Positions 15,649 to 23,960 of a stretch of 64,000 bases of DNA are shown piece by piece (positions within the stretch are counted from its first letter, which is position 1; every line of letters starts with the position of its first letter). Both the position numbers and the translations under genes were made by a program. The notes below the pieces were generated by a model that worked only from the letters and a program-made list of their open reading frames with translations, was not told the origin of the DNA and did not search any database. The stretch is from JBCCGR01 sp039029195 (GTDB lineage: Bacteria > Pseudomonadota > Alphaproteobacteria > Rhizobiales > Rhizobiaceae): the NCBI GenBank assembly GCA_039029195.1, contig JBCCGR010000017.1:18055-82054 (forward strand), written 5' to 3'.

Positions 15649-16488
15649 ATGAATTGCGCACATCTAAAATCGAGAAAAATCCTCCGCGTTTCCGGCGAAG
15701 AGGCGGAGAGCTTTCTGCAAGGGCTCATCACCTGCAATCTTGATCAGATTTCCGATGAGGGCCTGCTGTTTGGCGCCTTGCTGACGCCGCAGGGGAAGGT
15801 GCTGTTCGACTTCTTCGTCCACGCCGGCGATGACGGTATGCTGATCGATATTGACGGCGAGGCCGGTGCCGACTTCATGAAGCGGCTGATGTTCTACCGC
15901 CTGCGCGCACCCGTGGAGATCGAAGCTGTAGATGACCTGGACGTCTATGCGGCCTGGGACGGAGCGCAGGAAGAGACCACAAAGGGCCACCTCGACCCGC
16001 GTCTTGCCGAACTGGGTGCTCGCTCGCTTTCCGCGCCCGGCGCGATCGAAACCAATGCCGATGAAGCAACTTGGAACAACCATCGCATTGCGCTTGGAAT
16101 GCCAGCATCGGGCGCTGACTTCGCATTTGGCGATGTGTTCCCCCATGATGTGATGATGGATTGCTTTTCCAAAACCAGCGGCGTTGATTTCACCAAGGGC
16201 TGCTATGTGGGACAGGAAGTGGTTTCCCGAATGCAGCATCGCGGAACCGCCCGGCGTCGTTTTGTCAAAGTTGCAGCTGAGGAGCCGCTCTCCTCGGGAA
16301 CGGACCTGTTGGCCGGTTCGCGCAGTGTCGGGACAATTGGTTCGGTCGCAGGAGCGACCGGCCTGGCTCTCGTGCGGATAGATCGGGTCGCATCAGCGCT
16401 TGCAGATGATACCGAAATTCTTGCCGACAATGTTCCCGTCACGCTCACCCTGCCTGCCTGGTCAGGCATTGAATGGCCATCGACGTGA
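15649..16488 (+). CDS. ygfZ: tRNA-modifying/Fe-S maintenance protein YgfZ (folate-binding GcvT-like)
   Basis: The 279-residue product has the family signature KGCYVGQEVVSRMQHRGTARRR at about residues 183-204, including the redox-active Cys of the K-G-C-Y-x-G-Q-E motif. The N-terminus (FLQGLITCNLD) and GcvT-like fold support the call. YgfZ/IBA57 proteins bind folate and help repair or assemble certain Fe-S enzymes such as MiaB and radical-SAM proteins. The gene starts a compact three-gene operon: its end overlaps the HD-domain gene by 16 bases, and that gene overlaps the phosphatase gene by 4. Confidence 0.93.
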   Translation: MNCAHLKSRKILRVSGEEAESFLQGLITCNLDQISDEGLLFGALLTPQGKVLFDFFVHAGDDGMLIDIDGEAGADFMKRLMFYRLRAPVEIEAVDDLDVYAAWDGAQEETTKGHLDPRLAELGARSLSAPGAIETNADEATWNNHRIALGMPASGADFAFGDVFPHDVMMDCFSKTSGVDFTKGCYVGQEVVSRMQHRGTARRRFVKVAAEEPLSSGTDLLAGSRSVGTIGSVAGATGLALVRIDRVASALADDTEILADNVPVTLTLPAWSGIEWPST

Positions 16489-17102
16489 CTGCCTCGACGG
16501 CGCGAAATTCGGCGGAACCGGTGCGCGCCTGGCAGCGCATGTTGTCCGGTCGCAGGCTCGACTTGCTCGACCCCTCTCCGCTTGATGTGGAGATCGAAGA
16601 TATCGCCCATGGTCTGGCGCGGGTTGCCCGCTGGAATGGTCAGACCACCGGCGATCACGCATTCAGTGTTGCCCAGCATTCCTTGCTCGTGCTCGATATT
16701 TTCGACCGGCTTTACCCCGAAACACCAACCCGCGACCGGTTGATGGTGCTGCTGCACGATGCACCTGAATATGTGATCGGCGATATGATTTCGCCGTTCA
16801 AAGCGGTGGTTGGTGGGGAATATAAGGCAATCGAAGAGCGGTTGCTGATAGCCATTCACCTGCGCTTCAGCCTGCCTGCCGCACCACCGAAACGCCTCAA
16901 ATCCCGCACCAAACGGGCGGACACCGTGGCCGCTTACTTTGAAGCCACAGCGCTCGCAGGCTTTTCACCCAAAGAAGCAATTTCCTATTTCGGGCGACCA
17001 TCGGGTTTTGTACCCGATCTTTTTGATCTGACCCCACATCCGACACGCGATATCGAAGAACGGTTCCTCAACGCGTTCAGGCAGTTGGAGGCGGCACAAT
17101 GA
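16473..17102 (+). CDS. HD-domain hydrolase, YfbR/5'-deoxynucleotidase-like
   Basis: The 209-residue product has the metal-site order of HD phosphohydrolases: H45 region (IAHGLARVARWNG), DH at 61-62 with QHS at 68-70, H95-D96 in LLHDAPEY, and D104 with the following ISPFK. The HDAPEYVIGDMISP block matches the YfbR-like group, whose E. coli member dephosphorylates deoxyribonucleoside 5'-monophosphates. Substrate here is not proven. The start overlaps ygfZ by 16 bases and the stop overlaps the phosphatase start (ATGA), so expression is probably translationally coupled. Confidence 0.88.
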   Translation: MAIDVTASTARNSAEPVRAWQRMLSGRRLDLLDPSPLDVEIEDIAHGLARVARWNGQTTGDHAFSVAQHSLLVLDIFDRLYPETPTRDRLMVLLHDAPEYVIGDMISPFKAVVGGEYKAIEERLLIAIHLRFSLPAAPPKRLKSRTKRADTVAAYFEATALAGFSPKEAISYFGRPSGFVPDLFDLTPHPTRDIEERFLNAFRQLEAAQ

Positions 17103-17629
17103 GCGGTGATGTTCGGGTCGCCCACGTGTGCGGACTTGCAACGCTGTCCGAAACCGTCGCCAAGAGCGGAGCGACGCACCTCATCAGCCTGCTTGGACCA
17201 AATCATGAGTTCAGCCGACCACCGCAAATCGCTGCGCACAACCATCTGCATCTCACGTTCAACGACATTGCCGAACCACGCGAAGGCTATATCTCACCTG
17301 GTGAGCAGGACATTGTCGAGCTGATTGCATTCGGCAGAAGCTGGCACCAGGAGGGCATCGCCCCAATCGTCATTCATTGCTGGTTTGGTATCAGCCGGTC
17401 CACGGCAGGCGCCTACATTCTCGCCTGCCTGTTGCAGCAAGAGCGATCAGAGCAGGAAATCGCAGACGAGTTACGCGCTCGCTCACCGTCCGCAACCCCC
17501 AATCCAAGATTGGTGGCGCTGGCCGATCAGCATCTGCAGCGAGACGGTAGAATGGTGCATGCAATCGCCGCTATCGGGCGAGGTGCGCACGCGTCCAGCG
17601 GCACGCCGTTCGAAATGCCGCTCGAATAG
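17099..17629 (+). CDS. Dual-specificity/tyrosine-type protein phosphatase
   Basis: The 176-residue protein has the Cys-based phosphatase P-loop IHCWFGISRST, giving C94-x5-R100. An upstream acidic residue in LTFNDIAEPREGY could be the general acid. The rest follows the small bacterial dual-specificity phosphatase pattern (SRSTAGAYILACLLQQERSE). Targets could be phosphoprotein or a small phosphate ester. It is the last gene of the ygfZ-HD operon; the same trio appears, from memory, in other Hyphomicrobiales, and its shared role is unclear. It converges with the PilZ gene. Confidence 0.85.
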   Translation: MSGDVRVAHVCGLATLSETVAKSGATHLISLLGPNHEFSRPPQIAAHNHLHLTFNDIAEPREGYISPGEQDIVELIAFGRSWHQEGIAPIVIHCWFGISRSTAGAYILACLLQQERSEQEIADELRARSPSATPNPRLVALADQHLQRDGRMVHAIAAIGRGAHASSGTPFEMPLE

Positions 17630-17637
17630 AAAGCCGA

Positions 17638-18039
17638 TCAAACCAGAGGTTTTTTGCGAAGCAATGACCGCTTGTTGAGTTTGCTCTCAACAACTGTCTG
17701 ACTTCGCACGGCACTGACCTGCTGCACTGCTGAAACAAAGCGTGCACCAATTTCCATGCCTTTCCGCCAAACCACTTCGCAGTCTGCGCGGATGCCATCC
17801 AGCTCAATGAAAATCTGAAAGCGATCCGGAATAAAGTCCGTCTCCTTGATTTTGATTTTCACGCCGGAATCCGACATATCACGTACAATGACATCAGTTG
17901 AAATGCTGCCATCTCCATAGGATGCGATGGCTTTCTTCAGCATCCGCCGACGCGGTGATCGTTGATCTGGCAGTGGTGCGGGCTCCGCGCCAAACGCGGC
18001 AGCATGTCCACCGACATGTGTTCGCAAAGGATCGTTCAT
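17638..18039 (-). CDS. PilZ domain protein
   Basis: The 133-residue product contains a PilZ beta-barrel: RSPRRRMLKKAIASYGDGS resembles the RxxxR c-di-GMP motif region, and IVRDMSDSGVKIKI matches the D/NxSxxG motif. The later CEVVWRKGMEIGARFV strand pair is typical. Such proteins bind c-di-GMP and influence motility or polysaccharide synthesis. The ATG at 18039 follows GGTAAG; a TTG ten codons upstream is possible. The basic tail (NKRSLLRKKPLV) may contact nucleic acid or membrane. It is monocistronic and converges with the phosphatase gene. Confidence 0.85.
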   Translation of the reverse strand: MNDPLRTHVGGHAAAFGAEPAPLPDQRSPRRRMLKKAIASYGDGSISTDVIVRDMSDSGVKIKIKETDFIPDRFQIFIELDGIRADCEVVWRKGMEIGARFVSAVQQVSAVRSQTVVESKLNKRSLLRKKPLV

Positions 18040-18242
18040 CTTACCGTACCCGTATAGCGCGCCCCTCAAATACCGTTAGCCATATTGACACACGCGGGTG
18101 AACACTCCCTTGCGTCAAATGGTAAAGAGCGGGTTAAAGGCAAACGGGATTCCGGACCAATCGCGGTCCTGGTTCAGACGACAGATTTCATAGTTCATCT
18201 GGGGCTGGCTCGATCAGTTCCACGCCACAAAAACGTCTGTGC

Positions 18243-18267
18243 CATCCCGGCTTCAATAGCCGGGATG
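18243..18267 (-). terminator. Rho-independent terminator of the peroxiredoxin gene
   Basis: CATCCCGGCT (18243-18252) pairs perfectly with AGCCGGGATG (18258-18267) around a 5-nt loop. On the minus strand, the direction of the peroxiredoxin gene ending at 18290, the stem is followed about 8 nt later by a run of five T. Confidence 0.7.
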
Positions 18268-18289
18268 TTAACTTTTCAGCCTGTGCCGG

Positions 18290-18943
18290 TCAGCCAGACA
18301 GGTTGGTCATTCTCAGATAGGGAAGCACCTCATTGTAGCTGCCGAATTTGGCTTTGGCGTCTTCGTCGCTCACAGCCGTCGGGATCACCACATCGTCACC
18401 CACATTCCAGTTTGCGGGCGTGGCAACGCCCTTGCTGGCCGCCGTCTGGAGGCCATCCAGCGCGCGCAAAACCTCTGCGAAGTTGCGGCCCACATTCATG
18501 GGATAAGTCATGGTCAGCTTCAGCTGTTTGTCCGGGCCGATAATGAAAACAGAGCGTACGGTTGCGCTGTCGTTGGGCGTCCGGCCATCTGGCAAATAGG
18601 CTTCAGCAGGAAGCATATCGAAGGCCTTGGAAACGGTTAGTCCGTCGTCAGCGATGATTGGGAAACCGGCATTGGTTCCGCCAACCTTCTCGATATCCTT
18701 CTTCCAGTTCTTGTGGTCTTCAACACCATCAACAGACACACCGATAACCTTGGTGCCTCGCTTCTCCCATTCGCCACTGAGCTGGGCCACCGCACCGAAC
18801 TCGGTCGTGCAAACCGGGGTAAAGTCCTTTGGATGAGAGAACAGGATCGCCCAGCTGTCGCCAATCCACTCATGCAACGAAAAGGTCCCCATATCCGTTT
18901 CTACGGTCAGGTCGGGGATGGTGTCGTTAATTCGCAGGCCCAT
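18290..18943 (-). CDS. 1-Cys peroxiredoxin (Prx6 class)
   Basis: The 217-residue product has the peroxidatic Cys in HPKDFTPVCTTEFG (C45) with the conserved Thr and Pro, and lacks a clear resolving Cys, as in Prx6 enzymes. The length, the long C-terminal extension and phrases such as YPMNVGRNFAEVLRALDGLQ fit that class, which reduces hydrogen peroxide and organic hydroperoxides. A strong GAAGGAG precedes the ATG. The gene is monocistronic with its own terminator and diverges from the IclR regulator; about 160 bases separate the starts. Confidence 0.95.
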   Translation of the reverse strand: MGLRINDTIPDLTVETDMGTFSLHEWIGDSWAILFSHPKDFTPVCTTEFGAVAQLSGEWEKRGTKVIGVSVDGVEDHKNWKKDIEKVGGTNAGFPIIADDGLTVSKAFDMLPAEAYLPDGRTPNDSATVRSVFIIGPDKQLKLTMTYPMNVGRNFAEVLRALDGLQTAASKGVATPANWNVGDDVVIPTAVSDEDAKAKFGSYNEVLPYLRMTNLSG

Positions 18944-19081
18944 TTCATTTCTCCTTCAATGTTGGGATAGGGTGATTAAGGAATTCTTCGCCAATATAGG
19001 GAACCGATTGATCCGTTGCAGAGGTGGCGGTGCAGTTCAGTCAGTTTTTCCTTGCCCGCAAGCTTAAATCCAACCAATATA

Positions 19082-19109
19082 TGAGACAAATGTCCATAGG
19101 TTGAGACAA
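19082..19109. promoter_or_regulatory. Direct repeat TGAGACAA x2, possible IclR operator
   Basis: TGAGACAA occurs at 19082-19089 and 19102-19109, exactly 20 bases apart, at the start of the IclR gene. The second copy overlaps the proposed TTG start. Two helical turns of spacing would suit an IclR dimer pair. Function is inferred only from position. Confidence 0.35.
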
Positions 19110-19871
19110 TATTTGCAGCTAGAACGCCTCATAACCATTCTGGAAATGACTGCGGCGGCGGGTCGGCCCATCTCTGCGGCCCGATTGCAAGAATCCACCG
19201 GACTACCAAGACCAACCTGTTACCGGCTGGTTCAAACCCTCACGGATCATAGATTGCTTGATCTCCAGGGCGAGGACGCTCGATACGTGATCGGTGACCG
19301 GCTGATCCGGCTCGCGCTGCTCGGCAAATCAGACATCGACATTCGCCGCGCCACTGCCGGCGTCATCAAGGAAGCGGCAATTCATCTGGGCGACGCGACG
19401 TTCCTCGCGCGATTGCGAAACAAGCAGGTTGAGATCATTCACGTCGAAATCCCTGACGATTCCACCAACTCATTTGTGCATCCGGGACTGGGCAATCGCC
19501 CGCTCCATGCCTGTTCGTCTGCAAAAGCAATTGCAGCCTTCGCAGAAGAAGGCCTGCAAAAACACATATTTGAAAGCGTGTTCGAGCCTTTCAACGACAA
19601 CACCCCCACCTCGGAACAGGAACTTCTTGAGGAATATTCCGGCATCCGGGACAAGGGCTACGCAGTCTGTGATCAGGAGATCAATCTTGGCATCTCCAGC
19701 GTGGCAGCCCCCGTCCGATTTGGTGAAATTGGTGTCACATTCAGCGTCGGTGCGGTTAGCTACGCCGACAAATATACGCCCAAAATACAAAACAGGGTGG
19801 GAGAATATCTGAGTGGACTTGCAACAAAAGTGGAGGCTGCCATTCAGATGTGCAATGCCGTTGAAATTTAA
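19101..19871 (+). CDS. IclR family transcriptional regulator
   Basis: The 256-residue product has the IclR layout: an N-terminal winged helix (LERLITILEMTAAAGRPIS, then LQESTGLPRPTCYRLVQTL) and a GAF-like effector domain (DATFLARLRNKQVEIIHVEI, then NRPLHACSSAKAIAAF and the late AAPVRFGEIGVTFSVGAVS). TTG at 19101 is taken as the start because the typical N-terminal helix begins there; the next in-frame ATG (19146) would cut it. It lies about 80 bases upstream of the methanethiol oxidase-like gene on the same strand and probably regulates it. Its effector is unknown. Confidence 0.9.
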   Translation: MRQYLQLERLITILEMTAAAGRPISAARLQESTGLPRPTCYRLVQTLTDHRLLDLQGEDARYVIGDRLIRLALLGKSDIDIRRATAGVIKEAAIHLGDATFLARLRNKQVEIIHVEIPDDSTNSFVHPGLGNRPLHACSSAKAIAAFAEEGLQKHIFESVFEPFNDNTPTSEQELLEEYSGIRDKGYAVCDQEINLGISSVAAPVRFGEIGVTFSVGAVSYADKYTPKIQNRVGEYLSGLATKVEAAIQMCNAVEI

Positions 19872-19954
19872 CAACGAATAGCGCGGCATCGCATCAGTGA
19901 TCAGGGGGAGAACTGATCAAACCGGCGACATAATTGCTTAGAAGGAGGAAAAGC

Positions 19955-21355
19955 ATGAATATGAGGCCCGATCCAACATTCCACGCGACTGCGCAATTGG
20001 CGATGCAGGCACCAGTGGAGAATTATGGATTTACGATAATGTTGAGTGCCGATGGCAGTCAGCCAGACGGCATCGCGGTGGTCGATCTCAACCCATCGTC
20101 CGACACCTACGGTCAGATCGTCCACAAGGTGATCGTTCCGAACAAAGGCGACGAGTTCCACCATTTTGGTTGGAATGCCTGCTCATCGGCCCTGTCGCCA
20201 CTGACCGGACATGCTTTCTTGGAGCGACGGTATCTTATCGTGCCGGGCATCAGATCGTCACGCATCTACATCATTGATGTGAAAGAGCCGCTCAAGGCGA
20301 AAATCCACAAGACCATTGAGCCGGAAGAAGTGTTTGCCAAAACCGGTTATTCGCGACCACACACCATTCATTGTGGACCCGAAGGCATCTACGTCTCAAC
20401 GCTCGGCGGTGGCGGCGAAGACGGTACAGACGGCCCTCCAGGCATCTTCATCATGGATTGCGAGACGTTCGAGATCATCGGGCGTTACGAGATGGATCGT
20501 GGTGCGCAGGACAAACACTATGACTTCTGGTGGAACCTGCCACAGGACTACATGGTAAGCTCAGAGTGGGCACTGCCACCCCAGTTTGAAGGTGGTATCG
20601 TCCCGGAAGACCTGCTTGGCAACAAGTATGGCCACTCGCTGCATTTCTGGGATTTGCGCAAGCGCAAGAACATCCAGACCATCGATCTGGGTGCAAACCA
20701 TCAAATGGCGCTAGAAATCCGCCCTGCGCATGATCCGTCAAAGTCTCACGGCTTCTGCGGTGTGGTTGTCGACACAACCAATCTTCAGGGGTCGATCTTC
20801 ACCTGGTGGCGCGATGATGACGGAACGTGGCAGGCGAAGAAGACCATCACCATCGACCCCGTTCCCGCAGATGCGGACGACCTGCCAGATTTGCTCAAAG
20901 GCTTTGGTGCGGTCCCGCCATTGGTGACCGACATTGATCTCAGCCTTGATGACAGATTTCTCTATGTTGCCTGCTGGGGGTTGGGCGAAATGCATCAATA
21001 TGATGTCTCTGATCCCATGAACCCCAAGCTCACCGGCAAGGTTGAAATCGGCGGCATTGTTGCAAAGCACAAACATCCAAATGGCAAGGGCTTTGCCTAT
21101 GGTCCTCAGATGGTTGAAATCAGCCGCGATGGAAAACGCGTCTACTGGACCAACTCGCTCTATTCCACCTGGGATGATCAGTTCTATCCCAACGATGAGG
21201 GCGGCCAGATGGTGATGGCCCGTGTTGGCGACAATGGTGGCCTGGAACTCGACAAGGACTTCTACATCGACTTCCCTGACGGCTATCGCAGCCATCAGAT
21301 CAGGCTGGAAGGCGGCGACTGTTCAACCGACAGTTTCTGCTACCCCAACGTCTGA
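19955..21355 (+). CDS. mtoX: SBP56 family methanethiol oxidase (selenium-binding protein)
   Basis: The 466-residue product belongs to the SBP56/SELENBP1 family: HTIHCGPEGIYVSTLGGGGE, FWWNLPQDYMVSSEWA, GHSLHFWDLRKRK, YVACWGLGEMHQYD and the C-terminal GGDCSTDSFCYPNV are family hallmarks, with conserved His residues that bind copper in bacterial enzymes. Characterised members oxidise methanethiol to formaldehyde, hydrogen sulfide and hydrogen peroxide. No signal peptide is visible, so this copy is probably cytoplasmic. GAAGGAGGAA precedes the ATG at 19955. An IclR regulator lies upstream and a membrane protein directly downstream. Methylthioribose salvage genes, a potential source of methanethiol, are 1.5 kb away. 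Confidence 0.9.
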   Translation: MNMRPDPTFHATAQLAMQAPVENYGFTIMLSADGSQPDGIAVVDLNPSSDTYGQIVHKVIVPNKGDEFHHFGWNACSSALSPLTGHAFLERRYLIVPGIRSSRIYIIDVKEPLKAKIHKTIEPEEVFAKTGYSRPHTIHCGPEGIYVSTLGGGGEDGTDGPPGIFIMDCETFEIIGRYEMDRGAQDKHYDFWWNLPQDYMVSSEWALPPQFEGGIVPEDLLGNKYGHSLHFWDLRKRKNIQTIDLGANHQMALEIRPAHDPSKSHGFCGVVVDTTNLQGSIFTWWRDDDGTWQAKKTITIDPVPADADDLPDLLKGFGAVPPLVTDIDLSLDDRFLYVACWGLGEMHQYDVSDPMNPKLTGKVEIGGIVAKHKHPNGKGFAYGPQMVEISRDGKRVYWTNSLYSTWDDQFYPNDEGGQMVMARVGDNGGLELDKDFYIDFPDGYRSHQIRLEGGDCSTDSFCYPNV

Positions 21356-21361
21356 TCCGGA

Positions 21362-22027
21362 ATGGATGAAACATCGGTGACGGCCCTTTGGTGGGCCGTC
21401 ATTTTTTCAGGCATCTATCACGGCATAAATCCTGGCATGGGATGGCCTCTGGCCGTCTCCGCCAGCCTGATGGAGCGTCGGCACAGCGCACTTCCCGTGG
21501 CTTTGTGCATGCTGGCGCTCGGCCATTTGCTGGCCATGCTGGCAATTCTGTTGCCGTTTTCCATGATGACTGCACTGGTGATCTGGGAGAAGGAACTGCG
21601 CATTGGTGCAGGGCTCTTGGTGATTGCGATGGGCATCTATCTGCTCATCAATCGAAAACACCCGCGCTTTCTTGCCCGCGTCCACCCAAGCCGGTTGGCC
21701 TTATGGTCCTTTCTGGCGGCAATGGCTCACGGCGCTGGGCTGATGCTTGTGCCGATCTATCTCGGTATCTGCGCCATCGGTGCGGACGACACCGGCCATC
21801 AGGCGGCACTCAGTCTGATGGGTGGTAATGTCTGGCGGGCGCTGACCGTGGCTTTTGTCCACACGATGGCAATGACCATCGCCGGCGGTGTGATCGCCAC
21901 AATCATCTATGTCTGGCTGGGTTTAAAATTCCTGTCCCGGGCTTGGTTCAATCTGGATGTGGTCTGGGCCGTCAGCCTCATTCTGGTCGGCGCATTCGGC
22001 ATTTACTCCGCCGTGTACGGTCATTGA
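21362..22027 (+). CDS. Six-helix membrane protein downstream of methanethiol oxidase
   Basis: The 221-residue product has about six membrane helices. The first carries IYHGINPGMGWPLAVSASLM, a His/Asn/Pro/Met-rich motif recalling metal-binding helices of NicO/UreH-type permeases, and the fourth region carries AMAHGAGLMLVPIYLG with another His. The C-terminal half has VAFVHTMAMTIAGGV. Its start is 6 bases after the SBP56 stop, so the two form an operon. A role in supplying or sensing copper for the oxidase, or moving a sulfur compound, is inference. I do not know a characterised homologue. Confidence 0.75.
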   Translation: MDETSVTALWWAVIFSGIYHGINPGMGWPLAVSASLMERRHSALPVALCMLALGHLLAMLAILLPFSMMTALVIWEKELRIGAGLLVIAMGIYLLINRKHPRFLARVHPSRLALWSFLAAMAHGAGLMLVPIYLGICAIGADDTGHQAALSLMGGNVWRALTVAFVHTMAMTIAGGVIATIIYVWLGLKFLSRAWFNLDVVWAVSLILVGAFGIYSAVYGH

Positions 22028-22055
22028 AGGCAGAGACATCTGCTCGCGGCGGACA

Positions 22056-22814
22056 TCAGAACTTGCCATTGTTATTTTTCCATTCGCTGCGCGGCGCGAT
22101 GGTTTCAACCGTGTCCCAATGTTCAGCGATCAGGCCGTTCTCGACCCGATAGAGGTCGTAGAAGCTGGTGTGAGCCTGGCCTTTGAATCCTTCGCTCACG
22201 CAAAGCACAAAATTGCCTTCCGCCAGCACGCGATGGATACAGTCGTAGCGGATATGGAACAGGCTGCCATCGGTCTGTTCCAGTGTCGCGCGCAACGCGT
22301 CCGTGCCATCGCCGGCCTCCGGACTGTGCTGAATCAAGTTGGCCGCAAAATAGTCCGTGAGACGGTCCAGATTGCGCCCGACAAACATGGTCTCCACCGC
22401 CTCCCGCACCAGCGCTCGATTGATTTCGGTCAGGTTGAGATCACGGACCTCGGTTTCGCCATCAAGCATGCTGCGCCCGGACGGGTTCGGCTCTTTCAGT
22501 GGCTGGATGTTGTCCCAGTGCTCCACCGCAAACCCATCTTCAAACCGGAACACTTCGAACGCGGCACGGACGCTTAAAAAATCATACTCATTGTGGGCGA
22601 AGGCGAAATCACCATCTTCAAACACCCGGATGAACCGCACCTTGGGATTGGTTTTGGCAAGCCGCGCGAACAGCACGGCAAGCCCTTCGCTCCCCTCATG
22701 GGTCTGGGGATTGTGCTGGATGTACTTCGCCGCATTGACGACAGCCGCCGCACTCGCCTCGCCCGTTTCAATACCTTTGAGCAGTTTCTTGAGCAGCTCT
22801 TTTTTATTCGCCAT
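22056..22814 (-). CDS. Tandem NTF2/SnoaL-like protein
   Basis: The 252-residue protein contains two copies of a SnoaL-like alpha+beta barrel. The first spans about residues 1-110 (AAKYIQHNPQTHEG to EVFRFEDGFAVEHWDNIQP) and the second about 135-245 (FAANLIQHSPEAGDG to DLYRVENGLIAEHWDTVET). The IQH(N/S)P and EHWD marks repeat in both, so this is an internal duplication. SnoaL-like proteins bind small hydrophobic ligands and some are cyclases or epoxide hydrolases; no specific substrate can be given. It lies between the methanethiol oxidase operon (convergent) and mtnA on its own strand, 49 bases downstream of mtnA. Confidence 0.8.
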   Translation of the reverse strand: MANKKELLKKLLKGIETGEASAAAVVNAAKYIQHNPQTHEGSEGLAVLFARLAKTNPKVRFIRVFEDGDFAFAHNEYDFLSVRAAFEVFRFEDGFAVEHWDNIQPLKEPNPSGRSMLDGETEVRDLNLTEINRALVREAVETMFVGRNLDRLTDYFAANLIQHSPEAGDGTDALRATLEQTDGSLFHIRYDCIHRVLAEGNFVLCVSEGFKGQAHTSFYDLYRVENGLIAEHWDTVETIAPRSEWKNNNGKF

Positions 22815-22862
22815 TTGAGCAACCTTCAGGCGTAGGGCCAGCTTGCATGATGAGGCAAACCA

Positions 22863-23960
22863 TCACCTGCCGCTCAAATCCGGAAACATCGCCGCCAGCG
22901 CCTCGGGCGAGGCTTCAGATACCCCGCGCTCGGTGATGAGGCCGGTCACGAGACGCCGTGGCGTCACATCAAAGGCGGGATTGCCCGCAGCGCTGCCCTC
23001 AGGCGCCACCTGCACCTGGCCCACATCGCCGTCTTTCGTTTTGCCCAGAATGTGTGTGACCTCTTCTGCGCTACGCTCCTCGATGGGAATTTCCTTCACC
23101 CCATCCTGCACGGTCCAGTCGATGGTGGGGGATGGCAGCGCCACATAAAACGGCACGCCATTGTCGTGGGCCGCAAGTGCCTTCAGATAGGTGCCGATCT
23201 TGTTGCACACATCGCCAGCAGCCGTGGTGCGATCAGTGCCGGTGATCACCGCATCCACCAGCCCATGCTGCATCAGATGCCCACCCGCATTGTCGACAAT
23301 ATACTGATGCGAAATTCCATGGCTCCCCAGTTCCCACGCGGTCATCGCACCCTGATTGCGCGGCCGGGTTTCATCCACCCAGATGTGGATTGGAATGCCT
23401 GCCTCCTGCGCATGATACATGGGGCTTGTGGCCGTGCCCCAATCGACCGTTGCCAGCCAACCGGCATTGCAGTGGGTGAGAATGCGCACTGGCTCGCCAT
23501 CAGCTTTGTTCGCGGCGATCTTGCGGATGATCTCCAGGCCGTTTACGCCGATATTGCGGTTGATCTCCACATCTTCATCGGCAATCTCGTGCGCAAGCTG
23601 CATGCTTTTCTCCGCCCGCTCCGCCACCGGCACTGTGCGCAGGTAATTGCGGCAGCGGTCCAGCGCCCAACGCAGATTGATCGCCGTGGGCCGGGTCTTT
23701 TCCAGCACCGTCCAGGCCTCGTCCAGCGCCTCGTCGCTTGAATTGATCCCCATTTGCACGGCCATGCCATAGGCGGCGGTCGCGCCAATCAGCGGGGCGC
23801 CGCGCACCCACATGTCGGCGATGGAGGTCGCGACAGCCTCCAGCGTGGTCAGCGACACCACGATGAATTCGTGCGGCAGCCAGCGCTGATCGATGATCTT
23901 CACTTCACCCGCATCATGGTCGTACCAGATCGAGCGGTAGGGGGTGCCGTTGACCTTCAA
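22863..23960 (-). CDS. mtnA: S-methyl-5-thioribose-1-phosphate isomerase
   Basis: The 365-residue product matches MtnA: RGAPLIGATAAYGMAVQ substrate loop, catalytic Cys in LTHCNAGWLATVDWGTATSP, and the Asp-containing ITGTDRTTAAGDVCNKIGTY. It converts 5-methylthioribose 1-phosphate to 5-methylthioribulose 1-phosphate. The start is TTG at 23960 and overlaps the mtnK stop (TTGA), so mtnK and mtnA are coupled. No mtnB, mtnC, mtnD, RuBisCO-like protein or aldolase is in this window, so the downstream fate of the product is not shown here. Confidence 0.95.
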   Translation of the reverse strand: MKVNGTPYRSIWYDHDAGEVKIIDQRWLPHEFIVVSLTTLEAVATSIADMWVRGAPLIGATAAYGMAVQMGINSSDEALDEAWTVLEKTRPTAINLRWALDRCRNYLRTVPVAERAEKSMQLAHEIADEDVEINRNIGVNGLEIIRKIAANKADGEPVRILTHCNAGWLATVDWGTATSPMYHAQEAGIPIHIWVDETRPRNQGAMTAWELGSHGISHQYIVDNAGGHLMQHGLVDAVITGTDRTTAAGDVCNKIGTYLKALAAHDNGVPFYVALPSPTIDWTVQDGVKEIPIEERSAEEVTHILGKTKDGDVGQVQVAPEGSAAGNPAFDVTPRRLVTGLITERGVSEASPEALAAMFPDLSGR

